A stretch of 25,138 nt of DNA, taken from positions 1 to 25,138 of the forward strand of contig CALFDL010000152.1 of the NCBI GenBank assembly GCA_937950415.1, in the 5' to 3' direction. The first letter of the stretch is position 1. Every line of letters starts with the position of its first letter. Shown piece after piece: positions 7,070 through 15,166 of the stretch. The DNA comes from an uncultured Collinsella sp. Lineage in GTDB: Bacteria > Actinomycetota > Coriobacteriia > Coriobacteriales > Coriobacteriaceae. The position numbers and the translations under genes are program-made. The notes under the pieces are model-generated. The model saw only the letters and a list, made by a program, of their open reading frames with translations. It had not been told where the DNA came from and did no database searches.

Positions 7070-8155
7070 CTATTCCTCTTTGGCAAGATCAAAGGTCACG
7101 GTGATTCGATCACGCGAAACACGGATCTTTGGGTCGCCGCAAAGGTTGAGATAGTACCGGGCGGCAAGGTCATTAAAGTCACGCTCCACAGCACGCGAAA
7201 ACTGTGCCATGTCATCCTTGGCAATACGTAGCCCGCGACGATCCTTTGCAAGATCGACAGGAGCCGGCGCATGCGAGGACGAATCACGCTCGCGCAGCAG
7301 ACGCGCGGTCACACCGCGAACGGGCTTAATCTGCCCTGCCAAAATGCGATGGGCCGTGCGCTCGGACATCTCAAGACCCAAACCCGAACAGATACGGATA
7401 AAGTCCTCGGCATCAGAGGCAAGGCCTAAACGATCGACAACCGGAAGCTCGCTCTCGTCATCAATGAACAGGAGACGCGACGTATCGAGCCGACTTGACG
7501 CTTGAGCATAAAGGGTCGCGGCAATCTCAGACGGAGAACCAAGATAGACATCGCAACCACGCAACTCCTCGAGCGCAAACTCACAAGCAGCGCGAATAAT
7601 ATTATGCGGACCGCGAGCACAGACATAACGTCCATCCTCATCCTTGACGGCCTGGGGCCAGCTGGACTGATCGGCACGCTCGCTGAGGCGGTCGGCCGCA
7701 ACGCTCACCTTGAAGGCTGAACCAAGATCGACGCCGGACGTGACCACACGGGCCTCGTCGGTGTTCTGCTTGATCGAAAACAATGCCATGCCACGACCGT
7801 GAACGCCCCAACGGTCCATCTTCATGCTCTCGAGCTTGGAGGTAACGCGGGCATCAAAGATTCGCTCTTGCATATCCTGCGGAACGCCAGAACCGTTATC
7901 CAGAAAGACAAGCGTGCGGACGCCATCTTCCTTGGTCGTGGCGAGATAGACCTTGTCGGCGCCGGCATCGCGAGCATTACGGAGCATTTCGATGACGATG
8001 TCCTCGACATGCTGAATGTCGTGCTTAGCCTGGCGCCGCTCGGCCTCCGAAACGCGGAGGCGGACATACCCCTCGCCAAGGTTCTCCTCGACGCAAAGGT
8101 TGCCCTCCCCCGACATCGACGCGATAAATGAGATGAGCTCGTTCGCGTCGCTCAT
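7070..8155 (-). CDS. GHKL-type ATP-binding protein of unknown function
   Basis: A 361-residue protein with a Bergerat-fold (GHKL) ATPase domain in the first about 170 residues. The N-box is EMLRNARDAGAD (56-67), G1 is DNGSGVP (86-92) and G2 is GVHGRGMALF (117-126). It is not a histidine kinase: there is no phospho-acceptor helix or sensor domain. G2 recalls MutL/Hsp90/topoisomerase-VI members. The C-terminal half shows no domain I know; TAHRILAGQIKPVRGVTARLL could be helical and nucleic-acid binding, but this is a guess. One base separates it from the rny stop and it precedes spoVS, the slot held by ymdB in Bacillus. A link to RNA turnover is suggested only by context. Confidence 0.85.
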   Translation of the reverse strand: MSDANELISFIASMSGEGNLCVEENLGEGYVRLRVSEAERRQAKHDIQHVEDIVIEMLRNARDAGADKVYLATTKEDGVRTLVFLDNGSGVPQDMQERIFDARVTSKLESMKMDRWGVHGRGMALFSIKQNTDEARVVTSGVDLGSAFKVSVAADRLSERADQSSWPQAVKDEDGRYVCARGPHNIIRAACEFALEELRGCDVYLGSPSEIAATLYAQASSRLDTSRLLFIDDESELPVVDRLGLASDAEDFIRICSGLGLEMSERTAHRILAGQIKPVRGVTARLLRERDSSSHAPAPVDLAKDRRGLRIAKDDMAQFSRAVERDFNDLAARYYLNLCGDPKIRVSRDRITVTFDLAKEE

Positions 8156-8156
8156 G

Positions 8157-9707
8157 TTATTTAGCGATATCGACAGCGCGGCTCTCGCGAATCACGACGA
8201 CGCGCACCTGACCGGGATACTCCATCTCTTCCTCGATCTGATGGGCGATATCGTGAGCCAGAACCGTGGACTGGGCATCGGAAATCTTGTCCGGCTGGAC
8301 CATGACGTGGACCTCGCGACCGGCCTGCATGGCATAGGTACGTTCGACGCCGTCATGAGAGTTGGCGATCTCCTCGAGCTTCTCAAGACGCTTGATGTAG
8401 TTCTCGGCAGACTCGCGACGGGCACCGGGGCGAGAGGCAGAGACAGCATCGGCGGCCTGCACCAGGACATCGAGCACCGTGTTGGGGTCGACATCGGCAT
8501 GGTGAGCCTCAATAGCGTGGACGATAACGGGCTTCTCGCCATAACGGCGGGCAAGCTCGGCGCCGATGACGGCATGCGGGCCCTCGACGTCGTGGTCGAT
8601 TGCCTTGCCCAGGTCATGAAGCAGGCCGGCGCGCTTGGCGGTCACAACGTCCAGGCCAAGCTCGGAAGCCATCACGCCGCACAGATCAGAGACCTCGAGG
8701 GAATGCTGAAGCACGTTCTGACCAAACGAGGTACGGTAGCGCAGGGCACCAAGGGTCTTGACGATCTCGGGGTGCAGGTCGTGGATGCCGGTATCGAAGG
8801 CAGCCTGCTCGCCAGCCTCGCGCACGCGCTGCTGAACCAGGTCGGCGGCCTTGTGATACATCTCCTCGATACGGGCAGGGTGAATGCGGCCGTCGGCGAT
8901 GAGGTTCTCGAGGGCGACACGGGCGGTCTCACGACGGACCGGGTCGAAGCTCGAAAGAACGACGGTCTCGGGCGTGTCGTCGATCACGAGGTTGACGCCG
9001 GAAACCTGCTCGAAGGTCCGGATGTTGCGACCCTCGCGACCGATGATACGGCCTTTGAGGTCATCAGAGGGAATGTGCACGGAGGTAACGGTGACCTCGG
9101 CAGTGTGGTCGGCAGCGCAGCGCTGAATCGCCAGAGACAGAATCTCCTGGGCGGTCTTGTGGCACTCGGCGCGAACCTGCTGCTCGGACTCGCGAATGAT
9201 CGTGGCGGCCTCGTGGGTGACCTCGCCGCGAACCTTATCGAGGAGCTCCTTGTGGGCGTCCTCGCGGGTAAGGTCGGCGATACGCTCGAGCTCGGAGGTC
9301 TGCTTTGCGCAGAGCTCCTCGAGCTCACGGGAGCGCTTCTCGACCTGACCGGCCTGGCTGGACAGCTGATGCTCGCGCTTGTCGAGAGCGTCGTTGCGGC
9401 GATCAAGGGATTCCTCGCGCTGCATCACGCGGTTCTCGAGCGTACGAATCTCGTTCTTACGCTGCTTGTCCTCGGCCTCAGCGGCCTGCTTGTTCTTGAT
9501 GATCTCCTCTTTAGCCTCGAGCAGAGCCTCTTTTTTGAGGGTCTCGGCCTGACGCTTAGCATCACCGATCAGGGACTCAGCCTGTGCGTGTGCCGACTGG
9601 ATTATTTCGTCGGCCTCGTGAAGACTACCCTGCTTGGCGGTGCGCATGTAGGCAATGGCGGCGATGGCACCCAAAACGATGCCAACGAGCGCTGCGATGA
9701 TAGGCAT
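8157..9707 (-). CDS. rny: Ribonuclease Y
   Basis: Membrane-anchored endoribonuclease that starts mRNA decay. From the ATG at 9707 (516 residues) there is an N-terminal membrane helix at about 2-21 and a long charged coiled coil at about 25-195. The KH domain follows (about 206-270, GREGRNIR at 223-230), then the HD domain with His335 (QHSLEVS) and the metal-binding HD pair at 364-365 (LLHDLGKAIDHD). A GTG at 9713 is in frame, but the Shine-Dalgarno AAGGAG overlaps it and is spaced five bases from the ATG at 9707, so I choose the latter. The stop is one base before the GHKL ATPase gene. The length is usual. Confidence 0.97.
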   Translation of the reverse strand: MPIIAALVGIVLGAIAAIAYMRTAKQGSLHEADEIIQSAHAQAESLIGDAKRQAETLKKEALLEAKEEIIKNKQAAEAEDKQRKNEIRTLENRVMQREESLDRRNDALDKREHQLSSQAGQVEKRSRELEELCAKQTSELERIADLTREDAHKELLDKVRGEVTHEAATIIRESEQQVRAECHKTAQEILSLAIQRCAADHTAEVTVTSVHIPSDDLKGRIIGREGRNIRTFEQVSGVNLVIDDTPETVVLSSFDPVRRETARVALENLIADGRIHPARIEEMYHKAADLVQQRVREAGEQAAFDTGIHDLHPEIVKTLGALRYRTSFGQNVLQHSLEVSDLCGVMASELGLDVVTAKRAGLLHDLGKAIDHDVEGPHAVIGAELARRYGEKPVIVHAIEAHHADVDPNTVLDVLVQAADAVSASRPGARRESAENYIKRLEKLEEIANSHDGVERTYAMQAGREVHVMVQPDKISDAQSTVLAHDIAHQIEEEMEYPGQVRVVVIRESRAVDIAK

Positions 9708-9900
9708 GCTCACTCCTTTTTATGGATTCGTTACACAACAAAGCGAACCGTCCTTACGAACGGCTCGCGACATTTGAGTAATATGGGCGCAGCTTATGCG
9801 GGTCGGATACAGATAAACATATAAACAAACTCATCACAGATGAGCACATATCACAAAGCAAATGACAGTGTTTATCGTACGTTGAACCACAACAACTGTC
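9708..9900 (-). promoter_or_regulatory. rny leader region with two hairpins
   Basis: Upstream of rny lies a roughly 190-bp AT-richer region without a gene. It holds an 8-pair hairpin with one mismatch at 9743-9768 (GCGAACCGT/ACGGCTCGC), about 36 bases before the start. A perfect 6-bp hairpin with a three-base loop is at 9830-9844 (CTCATC-ACA-GATGAG). The promoter must lie here, because the recX terminator precedes it, but I found no convincing -35/-10 pair. Folded leaders of RNase genes can serve autoregulation; that is speculation here. Confidence 0.4.
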
Positions 9901-9950
9901 AAATAAATGGCCCCAGCACGGCGGCTAAAACGCGGTGAACGGCGGGGCCA
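9901..9950 (-). terminator. Terminator after recA-recX
   Basis: Inverted repeat TGGCCCC (9908-9914) and GGGGCCA (9944-9950) with a GC-rich, partly pairing interior. On the minus strand it is followed by TTTATTT (9901-9907), as expected for an intrinsic terminator. It lies 14 bp after the recX stop. Confidence 0.75.
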
Positions 9951-9964
9951 CAAAACGCATACGC

Positions 9965-10657
9965 CTAAAGTGCACATTCCTCGCATTCGGCATCGAGACG
10001 TGCCTTAACGGCATCGGCGGCGATGTGATACGAGAAGCCCTTGCCCATCAAAAACCGAACCAGTTTTTCGAATCCGCGCGTCTCTGGAACACGCCGCTTG
10101 GCGAGCAGGGCTGACGCACGCGCCAAATCGTCTTCGACGGCAAAATAATCCTCGGGATAACCGGGAATGTCATCGAGCACAACATGACGTCGCTTGAGCT
10201 CGGTCTCGATTTTGCGCTGTCCCCAACCGCGCCGCTTGCGTTCCTCGATAAAGTACGAGCAAAAGCGGTTCTCGTCTAAAAAGCGATACTCGGTGGCGCG
10301 CTCGACGGCGAAATCAATCGCGGGCTGGCGAAAGCCGTAGCGAGCCAACTTGTCACGGACCTCACCCGTCGCATGGTCGCGGCGCGATAACATCTCGGTC
10401 ACCATGGTAAGTGCACATTTACGCTCGATGAGCTGCACCGCCTCACGAAAGTTGTCCCAATCACAGGGAAGATCGGGGCGATTTTTGACATACAGGCGCG
10501 CGACCCGCACGGGAATCCAAATGGACCGCTCAAAACCGCCCTCAAGCTCACAATCGATATGTGCGCAAGGCTTTTTGGACGCATACCCGCTCGAGAACGA
10601 GGAGGCCGCCTTCTTATCGGGAAAGACGACCGTGGCCTCAGTCACCGTATACGACAT
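9965..10657 (-). CDS. recX: Regulatory protein RecX
   Basis: Binds RecA and limits its filament growth and recombinase activity. The 230-residue protein has an N-terminal non-conserved part (about 1-75) and then the tandem three-helix RecX modules. These include ALTMVTEMLSRRDHATGEVRDKLARYGF, then FLDENRFCSYFIEERKRRGWGQRKIETELKRRHV and a C-terminal FEKLVRFLMGKGFSYHIA repeat. The gene begins 11 bp after the recA stop. I see no good Shine-Dalgarno at the ATG, so translation may depend on coupling to recA, giving low RecX relative to RecA. Both would be induced through the LexA box of the recA promoter. Confidence 0.94.
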   Translation of the reverse strand: MSYTVTEATVVFPDKKAASSFSSGYASKKPCAHIDCELEGGFERSIWIPVRVARLYVKNRPDLPCDWDNFREAVQLIERKCALTMVTEMLSRRDHATGEVRDKLARYGFRQPAIDFAVERATEYRFLDENRFCSYFIEERKRRGWGQRKIETELKRRHVVLDDIPGYPEDYFAVEDDLARASALLAKRRVPETRGFEKLVRFLMGKGFSYHIAADAVKARLDAECEECAL

Positions 10658-10668
10658 GAGCGTAACCG

Positions 10669-11817
10669 CTACTCGTCGTCATCATCGAGCATGGCGGAAC
10701 CATCGATGGCGTAAAGCTCGTCAAACTCCTCAGGCGCAGGCTGATCGGTCAGCTCGACCTCGGACGGAGCATCGTCATCAAACTCAAGCCCGCAGGCAAG
10801 GCGGACCTTATGCTCAATCTCGTCGGCGCAATCGGGGTGTTCGCGCAGGAACGCCTTGGCGGCCTCGCGACCGTTGCCGAGCTTGTCCTCGCCATAGGCA
10901 AACCAGGAGCCCATCTTCTTGCAGATGCCGCACTCGACAGCCATGTCCAGAATCGAGCCCTCCTTAGAGATGCCCGTACCGTACATGATGTCGAACTCAG
11001 CAGAACGGAACGGAGCTGCCACCTTGTTCTTAACGACCTTGGCGCGCACGCGGTTACCGATAACCTCGTCCTTAAGCTTAATGCTGTCGATGCGGCGAAT
11101 GTCGATACGCACCGAAGAGAAGAACTTAAGGGCGCGGCCGCCCGTCGTGGTCTCGGGGTTGCCGAACATGACGCCGATCTTCTCTCGCAGCTGGTTAATG
11201 AAGATGCATGTCGTGTTGGACTTGGACAGCGAGCCGGCGAGCTTGCGGAGCGCCTGGCTCATCAGGCGAGCCTGAAGACCGACCGTAGTGTCGCCGATTT
11301 CTCCCTCGATCTCGGCACGCGGGGTCAGCGCGGCGACGGAGTCGACGACGATGGCATCGATGGCGCCGGAACGCACGAGCATGTCAACAATCTCGAGCGC
11401 CTGCTCACCCGTATCAGGCTGGGAAATCAGTACCTCGTCGATATCCACGCCAATGCGCGCGGCATACGTGGGATCGAGCGCGTGCTCGGCATCGATAAAT
11501 GCCACCACGCCACCCATTGCCTGGGCTTCGGCCAGGATCTCGAGCGAAAGCGTCGTCTTACCGGAGGACTCAGGACCGTAAATCTCGACGATACGGCCGC
11601 GCGGCACACCGCCGATACCCAGAGCGGCATCGAGTGCCAGAGCGCCCGTGGGGATGGCCTCAACCTCAAGCTCGGGGCCGCCGTCACCATACCTCATGAT
11701 GGAGCCTTGACCGAACTTCTTCTCGATCTCGGCCTTGGTGGTGGCGATCATCTCATCGCGCTCTTTACCCGTCGTGCGAGCATGAACGGTACGTACGGGA
11801 CCTGAATTCTTGGCCAT
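10669..11817 (-). CDS. recA: Recombinase RecA
   Basis: ATP-dependent strand-exchange protein and co-protease for LexA. From the ATG at 11817 the product is 382 residues. Walker A is GPESSGKTT at 81-89, Walker B lies in the VVVDSVAAL strand, and the L2 loop region follows GVMFGNPETTTGGRALKFF. The C-terminal tail is strongly acidic. It is about 30 residues longer than E. coli RecA, with the surplus at both ends. An ATG seven codons upstream is open, but AGGAGGG lies about nine bases before 11817, so the shorter form is preferred. recX follows 11 bp downstream. A LexA box lies inside the promoter. Confidence 0.98.
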   Translation of the reverse strand: MAKNSGPVRTVHARTTGKERDEMIATTKAEIEKKFGQGSIMRYGDGGPELEVEAIPTGALALDAALGIGGVPRGRIVEIYGPESSGKTTLSLEILAEAQAMGGVVAFIDAEHALDPTYAARIGVDIDEVLISQPDTGEQALEIVDMLVRSGAIDAIVVDSVAALTPRAEIEGEIGDTTVGLQARLMSQALRKLAGSLSKSNTTCIFINQLREKIGVMFGNPETTTGGRALKFFSSVRIDIRRIDSIKLKDEVIGNRVRAKVVKNKVAAPFRSAEFDIMYGTGISKEGSILDMAVECGICKKMGSWFAYGEDKLGNGREAAKAFLREHPDCADEIEHKVRLACGLEFDDDAPSEVELTDQPAPEEFDELYAIDGSAMLDDDDE

Positions 11818-11847
11818 GAATAGCCCTCCTCTTAACAACCTGCATCG

Positions 11848-11876
11848 ATAATAAACGAACGGCTGTTCGTGGTCAA
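11848..11876 (-). promoter_or_regulatory. recA promoter
   Basis: On the minus strand -35 TTGACC (11871-11876), a spacer of exactly 17 bp and -10 TATTAT (11848-11853), about 30 bp before the recA start codon. The LexA box occupies the spacer, so repression by steric block is expected. This is the best-formed promoter in the window. Confidence 0.88.
11856..11869. promoter_or_regulatory. LexA (SOS) box of recA
   Basis: CGAACGGCTGTTCG, a full match to CGAAC-N4-GTTCG, centred between the -35 and -10 elements of the recA promoter. It is the most symmetrical of the four boxes in the window and supports the consensus used for the lexA boxes. Confidence 0.93.
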
Positions 11877-11918
11877 CCGTTCAGGCCAATCATATGCAGG
11901 CAGTCTTTCCAAAACCCA

Positions 11919-11958
11919 ACCAAACGCCGACCAAACACTGACCAAATGCTTGACCACA
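11919..11958. repeat. Helically phased ACCAAA repeats upstream of recA
   Basis: ACCAAA occurs at 11919, 11930 and 11941, and ACCACA follows at 11953, giving steps of 11, 11 and 12 bp. Read towards recA the unit is TTTGGT. They lie about 45-85 bp upstream of the recA -35 element, in the gene-free stretch between the cinA terminator and the promoter. The spacing places all units on one face of the helix, which suggests a cooperative protein-binding site; no regulator is known to me. Confidence 0.55.
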
Positions 11959-12043
11959 AAGGGGCAAATAAGAACAAGAAAGGCAAAAATACACCTATGA
12001 CCAGCGCAAACGCAAAATTCGTCAGGGGTCCCTATCTCCACAA

Positions 12044-12067
12044 TTAAGGGGCCCGAAGGCCCCTTAA
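12044..12067 (-). terminator. Terminator after cinA
   Basis: A perfect 10-bp stem, TTAAGGGGCC/GGCCCCTTAA, closed on the minus strand by the very stable TTCG tetraloop. It lies eight bases after the cinA stop. The trailing U-tract is weak (TTAATTGT), but the stem is exceptional. Its A/T-flanked symmetry could let it act in both directions. It separates the long recO-to-cinA gene run from recA. Confidence 0.85.
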
Positions 12068-12074
12068 AACACGT

Positions 12075-12605
12075 CTATTCCATAGAGTTGAGCACAAGGG
12101 CAATGCGTCCCAATGCCTCCGCGACCGCATGGGCACGAACACACGAACGGTCGCCCTCATAGTGGCAGCGCACAGAGTCCACGACCGGCACTTCCCCATC
12201 AGCCGCGCGATACGCCCAGCCAATATAGAAAGTGCCAGCCGGATCGTCCTCAGTGCCGCCGCCGGGGCCGGCATAACCCGTTGCGCTCACTGCAATATCG
12301 CTCTGGTACAGCTCCAGCGAACCCGCCGCCATCTCGCGCGCGGTCTGATGCGACACCGCGGTATAGCGGTCGAGCGTCTCCTGATCAACACCCAAAACGC
12401 GATGCTTGATCTCATCGCAGTAGGTCACCGCACCGCCACGCAGCACCACCGAGGCGCCCGGGATATCGGCAATCGTCGAGGCGATCATACCTGCTGTCAG
12501 CGACTCAGCCGTCGAAACCGTCACACCCCGAGCGCTCGCGCGCTCGACGATATCGCGCGCCAGCTCCTCGTTATGTGCGGAAATCTGCTCAAAAGAGTCC
12601 GTCAT
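12075..12605 (-). CDS. cinA: CinA C-terminal-domain amidohydrolase (PncC type)
   Basis: About 176 residues, only the C-terminal CinA domain, so the product is comparable to PncC. PncC turns nicotinamide mononucleotide into nicotinate mononucleotide in the pyridine nucleotide salvage cycle. Motifs AESLTAG (33-39), GGAVTY (57-62) and SATGYAGPGGG (107-117) are visible. The N-terminal MoeA-like part found in long CinA proteins is absent. A GTG at 12611 is an alternative start; neither start has a clear Shine-Dalgarno. It follows pgsA by 12 bp. cinA next to recA is a common arrangement, but here a strong terminator separates them. Confidence 0.92.
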   Translation of the reverse strand: MTDSFEQISAHNEELARDIVERASARGVTVSTAESLTAGMIASTIADIPGASVVLRGGAVTYCDEIKHRVLGVDQETLDRYTAVSHQTAREMAAGSLELYQSDIAVSATGYAGPGGGTEDDPAGTFYIGWAYRAADGEVPVVDSVRCHYEGDRSCVRAHAVAEALGRIALVLNSME

Positions 12606-12617
12606 ACCCACCAGGAC

Positions 12618-13256
12618 CTAGACCGAAAAGACGATCTTGCGGCAGTTCCAGAAGTACTGGGCGCCCGAGATAACGGTCAAGACAACGGCAACGGCATACA
12701 GAAAGCGCGACACCGAGTAGATGCCGAGCGTCAGCGCCACCGGGCCAAGGTGCAAGCCGGCCATAGCAAAAACGCACAGGTAACCGCAGATGGAGACCAT
12801 CGTGGTCGCCGTCTTGTACTTGCCGAGCTTATCGGCCGCAACGACCACACCGGCCGCACTCGCGACCATGCGAAGGGCGCTCACCAGAAGCTCACGGAAC
12901 AGGATAATGAACACGGACCACACGGTCACCGCGCCAAAATCCAAGAACAGCAGCAGGGCCGAAAACACGAGCAGCTTATCGGCGATGGGGTCCAAGAATT
13001 TACCGAAGTCGGTGATCTCGTTGCGCGAACGCGCCAGATAACCGTCGACCTTATCGGTGCACGACAGGATCACATACAGAATGAAGGCAGCGGCGGCGAG
13101 CGGGCCGTCGAAGGTGCTCCAATCTGTACCGGCAACACTCGTGTGAGAAAGCGCCGACACGATCATGAACACCGGGATAAAGACGATGCGAACGCACGTC
13201 ACGATGTTGGCGGGCGTCCAAACACTCGTCAGTTCCTTATTGCTCTCGTTTGCCAC
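12618..13256 (-). CDS. pgsA: CDP-diacylglycerol-glycerol-3-phosphate 3-phosphatidyltransferase
   Basis: Integral membrane enzyme making phosphatidylglycerol phosphate from CDP-diacylglycerol and glycerol 3-phosphate. The 212-residue protein has the complete CDP-alcohol phosphotransferase signature: Asp68, Asp71-Gly72, Ala75-Arg76, Gly85, Asp89 and Asp93. It has about five or six membrane helices. The start is GTG, supported by AGGAG a few bases upstream that overlaps the rimO stop. A related enzyme using another alcohol cannot be fully excluded, but the cinA-pgsA-rimO neighbourhood is typical of pgsA. Confidence 0.93.
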   Translation of the reverse strand: MANESNKELTSVWTPANIVTCVRIVFIPVFMIVSALSHTSVAGTDWSTFDGPLAAAAFILYVILSCTDKVDGYLARSRNEITDFGKFLDPIADKLLVFSALLLFLDFGAVTVWSVFIILFRELLVSALRMVASAAGVVVAADKLGKYKTATTMVSICGYLCVFAMAGLHLGPVALTLGIYSVSRFLYAVAVVLTVISGAQYFWNCRKIVFSV

Positions 13257-13265
13257 GATGCTCTC

Positions 13266-14615
13266 CTACTCCACAACATGGCCGATAAGCTCATAGCAGA
13301 AGCTATCGGTAAACTCGACCGTCAGAATATCGCCCACGGACGCCTCGCTGGCGTCCAAGTGCACCGCGCCATCGGAATCGGGCGCCTGGAACCAGGCATG
13401 GCCGATCAGCTCGGCGCCGTCCTCGGTTTCTTCGATACCGTCGACGATCACCTGGGCGCGCTCGCCCACATGTGCGGCGGTGGCGGCAAAACCGAGCGAC
13501 TCGGCCAGGTCCATGGCCTCCTGGGCGCGCTCGAGCTTGACCTCCTCATCGACCTGACCCTCCATCTTAGCGGCCAGGCTGCCCTCCTCCTGCGAGTAGG
13601 CAAAGACGCTCGTGTAGTCAAAGCCGACGGTGTCCATAAAGTCGATAAGATCACGAAACTCGTCGTCGGTCTCGGTCGGGAAGCCGACCATGGCCGTGGA
13701 ACGGATCACGATGCCGGGGATACGCTCACGCAGATCGCGGAACAGGTCCTCGAGCTCCTGGCGCGAACCGGAGCGACGCATAGCCTTGAGGATGCGCGCG
13801 TCGCAGTGCTGCACGGGGATATCGATATAAGGCAGCACCTCGGGCGTATCGCGAATCGTATCGATAAGCTCGTCGGTCATGCCCTCGGGCTGCAGATAGA
13901 GCACGCGGACCCAGACGTTGTGCGGGCGCACGGACTCGGCGACGGCATGCAGCAGCTGCGCCAGATTGCGCGGCGAGCCATCGGTGACGTCTTCGTCGGC
14001 AAAGTCGGTGCCCCAAATACCCGTGTCCTGTCCGATCAGCACGATCTCACGCACACCGCCGGCAACCAGGTCGCGTACCTCGGAGATAATGCTCTCGGCA
14101 TTGCGCGAGTGATAACGACCGCGGATATACGGGATCATGCAGAAGCTGCAGAAGCGGTTGCAACCATCGGAAATCTTGACGTAAGCAACGGCGCCCTCGA
14201 CAGTGCGCTTGACTTGCGGAATATAGGCAGCGATCTCACGCTCGACACCCAGCACGCCATCGATGACCGCCACGATGCCGTCCTCCTCGTCGGCCTTCAC
14301 AAAGGCAGCGACCTCGGGCAGCTCGTCAGGCAGGTCGTCGCCATAGCGCGACGGCACACAGCCGCACATGACGATGGGGCAAGAACGAACGCCGTCCTGA
14401 ACCTCGTTGGCGAGCTCGAGCGTGGTCTCGATGCTCTCGGACGTTGCGGAGGCGAGGAACGAGCATGTATTGACGATGGCGATATCGGCATCCTGTGGGT
14501 CGAATGCCTCCTCGTAGCCCGCGGCGGTCAAAAGAGAACGCATGCGGTCGGTGTCAACCTCGTTCTTAGCGCACCCGAGGGTGATGTAGAGCACGGAGCC
14601 CAACGGTGTATCCAT
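13266..14615 (-). CDS. rimO: Ribosomal protein S12 methylthiotransferase RimO
   Basis: Radical-SAM enzyme that methylthiolates an aspartate of ribosomal protein S12. The 449-residue product has UPF0004 ligands Cys15 (LGCAKNEVDT), Cys51 (VNTCSF) and Cys86 (GCVPSRY). The radical-SAM triad is Cys152, Cys156 and Cys159 (GCNRFCSFC), and a C-terminal TRAM domain follows. The LGCAKNEVD and NTCSF signatures separate it from MiaB, which is also in this window. The nearest A/G-rich stretch (AAAGGA) is about 13 bases upstream of the ATG, so initiation may be weak. It is followed by pgsA with a nine-base gap. Confidence 0.95.
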   Translation of the reverse strand: MDTPLGSVLYITLGCAKNEVDTDRMRSLLTAAGYEEAFDPQDADIAIVNTCSFLASATSESIETTLELANEVQDGVRSCPIVMCGCVPSRYGDDLPDELPEVAAFVKADEEDGIVAVIDGVLGVEREIAAYIPQVKRTVEGAVAYVKISDGCNRFCSFCMIPYIRGRYHSRNAESIISEVRDLVAGGVREIVLIGQDTGIWGTDFADEDVTDGSPRNLAQLLHAVAESVRPHNVWVRVLYLQPEGMTDELIDTIRDTPEVLPYIDIPVQHCDARILKAMRRSGSRQELEDLFRDLRERIPGIVIRSTAMVGFPTETDDEFRDLIDFMDTVGFDYTSVFAYSQEEGSLAAKMEGQVDEEVKLERAQEAMDLAESLGFAATAAHVGERAQVIVDGIEETEDGAELIGHAWFQAPDSDGAVHLDASEASVGDILTVEFTDSFCYELIGHVVE

Positions 14616-14642
14616 GTTGGAGAGCGGTCCTTTCGATTGATA

Positions 14643-15140
14643 TTAGCGGTAGTTGGTGAACTGCAGCGGCTGGCCGTAGTCCTGGTCGCGCAGGAACTGG
14701 ATAACGGTCTGCAACGCGTCCTTCGAAGCAGAGGAAACACGCAGTTTGTCGGCCTCGATGGTCACCTTGACCTTGAGCTTTTGGTCCTTGATGTCCTTAT
14801 TGATCTTCTTGGCGGTCGCCTGGTCGATACCCTCGACGATATGGCCGAGCACGCGCACGGTGCCGCCCGATGCCGCCTGCGGAGCATCCCACGAGACAGC
14901 CTTGAGGTCGATGCCGCGCTTGATGAGCTTGGAGCTCAGCACGTCGACAATCTGCTTGGAGACAAAGTCGGCCGGGGCGTTGATCGTAAAGAGCTTGTCG
15001 CCCTTCGAAAGCTCGATCGTGGCGCCGGAATCCTTCAGGTCATAGCGCTGGGAAATCTCGCGCGTGGTCTGCTGGAAGGCGTTGTCGACCTCTTGCATGT
15101 TGACCTCGGACACGACGTCGAAGCTGGAATCTTTAGCCAT
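14643..15140 (-). CDS. yajQ: YajQ-family cyclic-di-GMP/nucleotide-binding protein
   Basis: A 165-residue protein matching YajQ (UPF0234/DUF520): opening DSSFDVVSEVNMQEVDNA, then REISQRYDLKDS, and the closing QTVIQFLRDQDYGQPLQFTNYR type of end. Two ferredoxin-like halves bind nucleotides; some members bind cyclic-di-GMP and act with a transcription factor, but the role in Actinomycetota is not settled. AAAGGAAA lies eight bases before the ATG. It sits between the RodZ-like gene (26-bp gap) and rimO (27-bp gap). Confidence 0.94.
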   Translation of the reverse strand: MAKDSSFDVVSEVNMQEVDNAFQQTTREISQRYDLKDSGATIELSKGDKLFTINAPADFVSKQIVDVLSSKLIKRGIDLKAVSWDAPQAASGGTVRVLGHIVEGIDQATAKKINKDIKDQKLKVKVTIEADKLRVSSASKDALQTVIQFLRDQDYGQPLQFTNYR

Positions 15141-15166
15141 GATGTTTCCTTTCGCGTACGAGCGGC

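Noticed and set aside
8016..9824. A 602-codon open frame on the plus strand opposite rny
   Set aside because: It is the antisense shadow of rny. It has no ribosome-binding site of note and no recognisable domain.
11832..12041. A 69-codon minus-strand frame upstream of recA
   Set aside because: It overlaps the recA promoter, the LexA box and the phased repeats, has no ribosome-binding site and no recognisable features.
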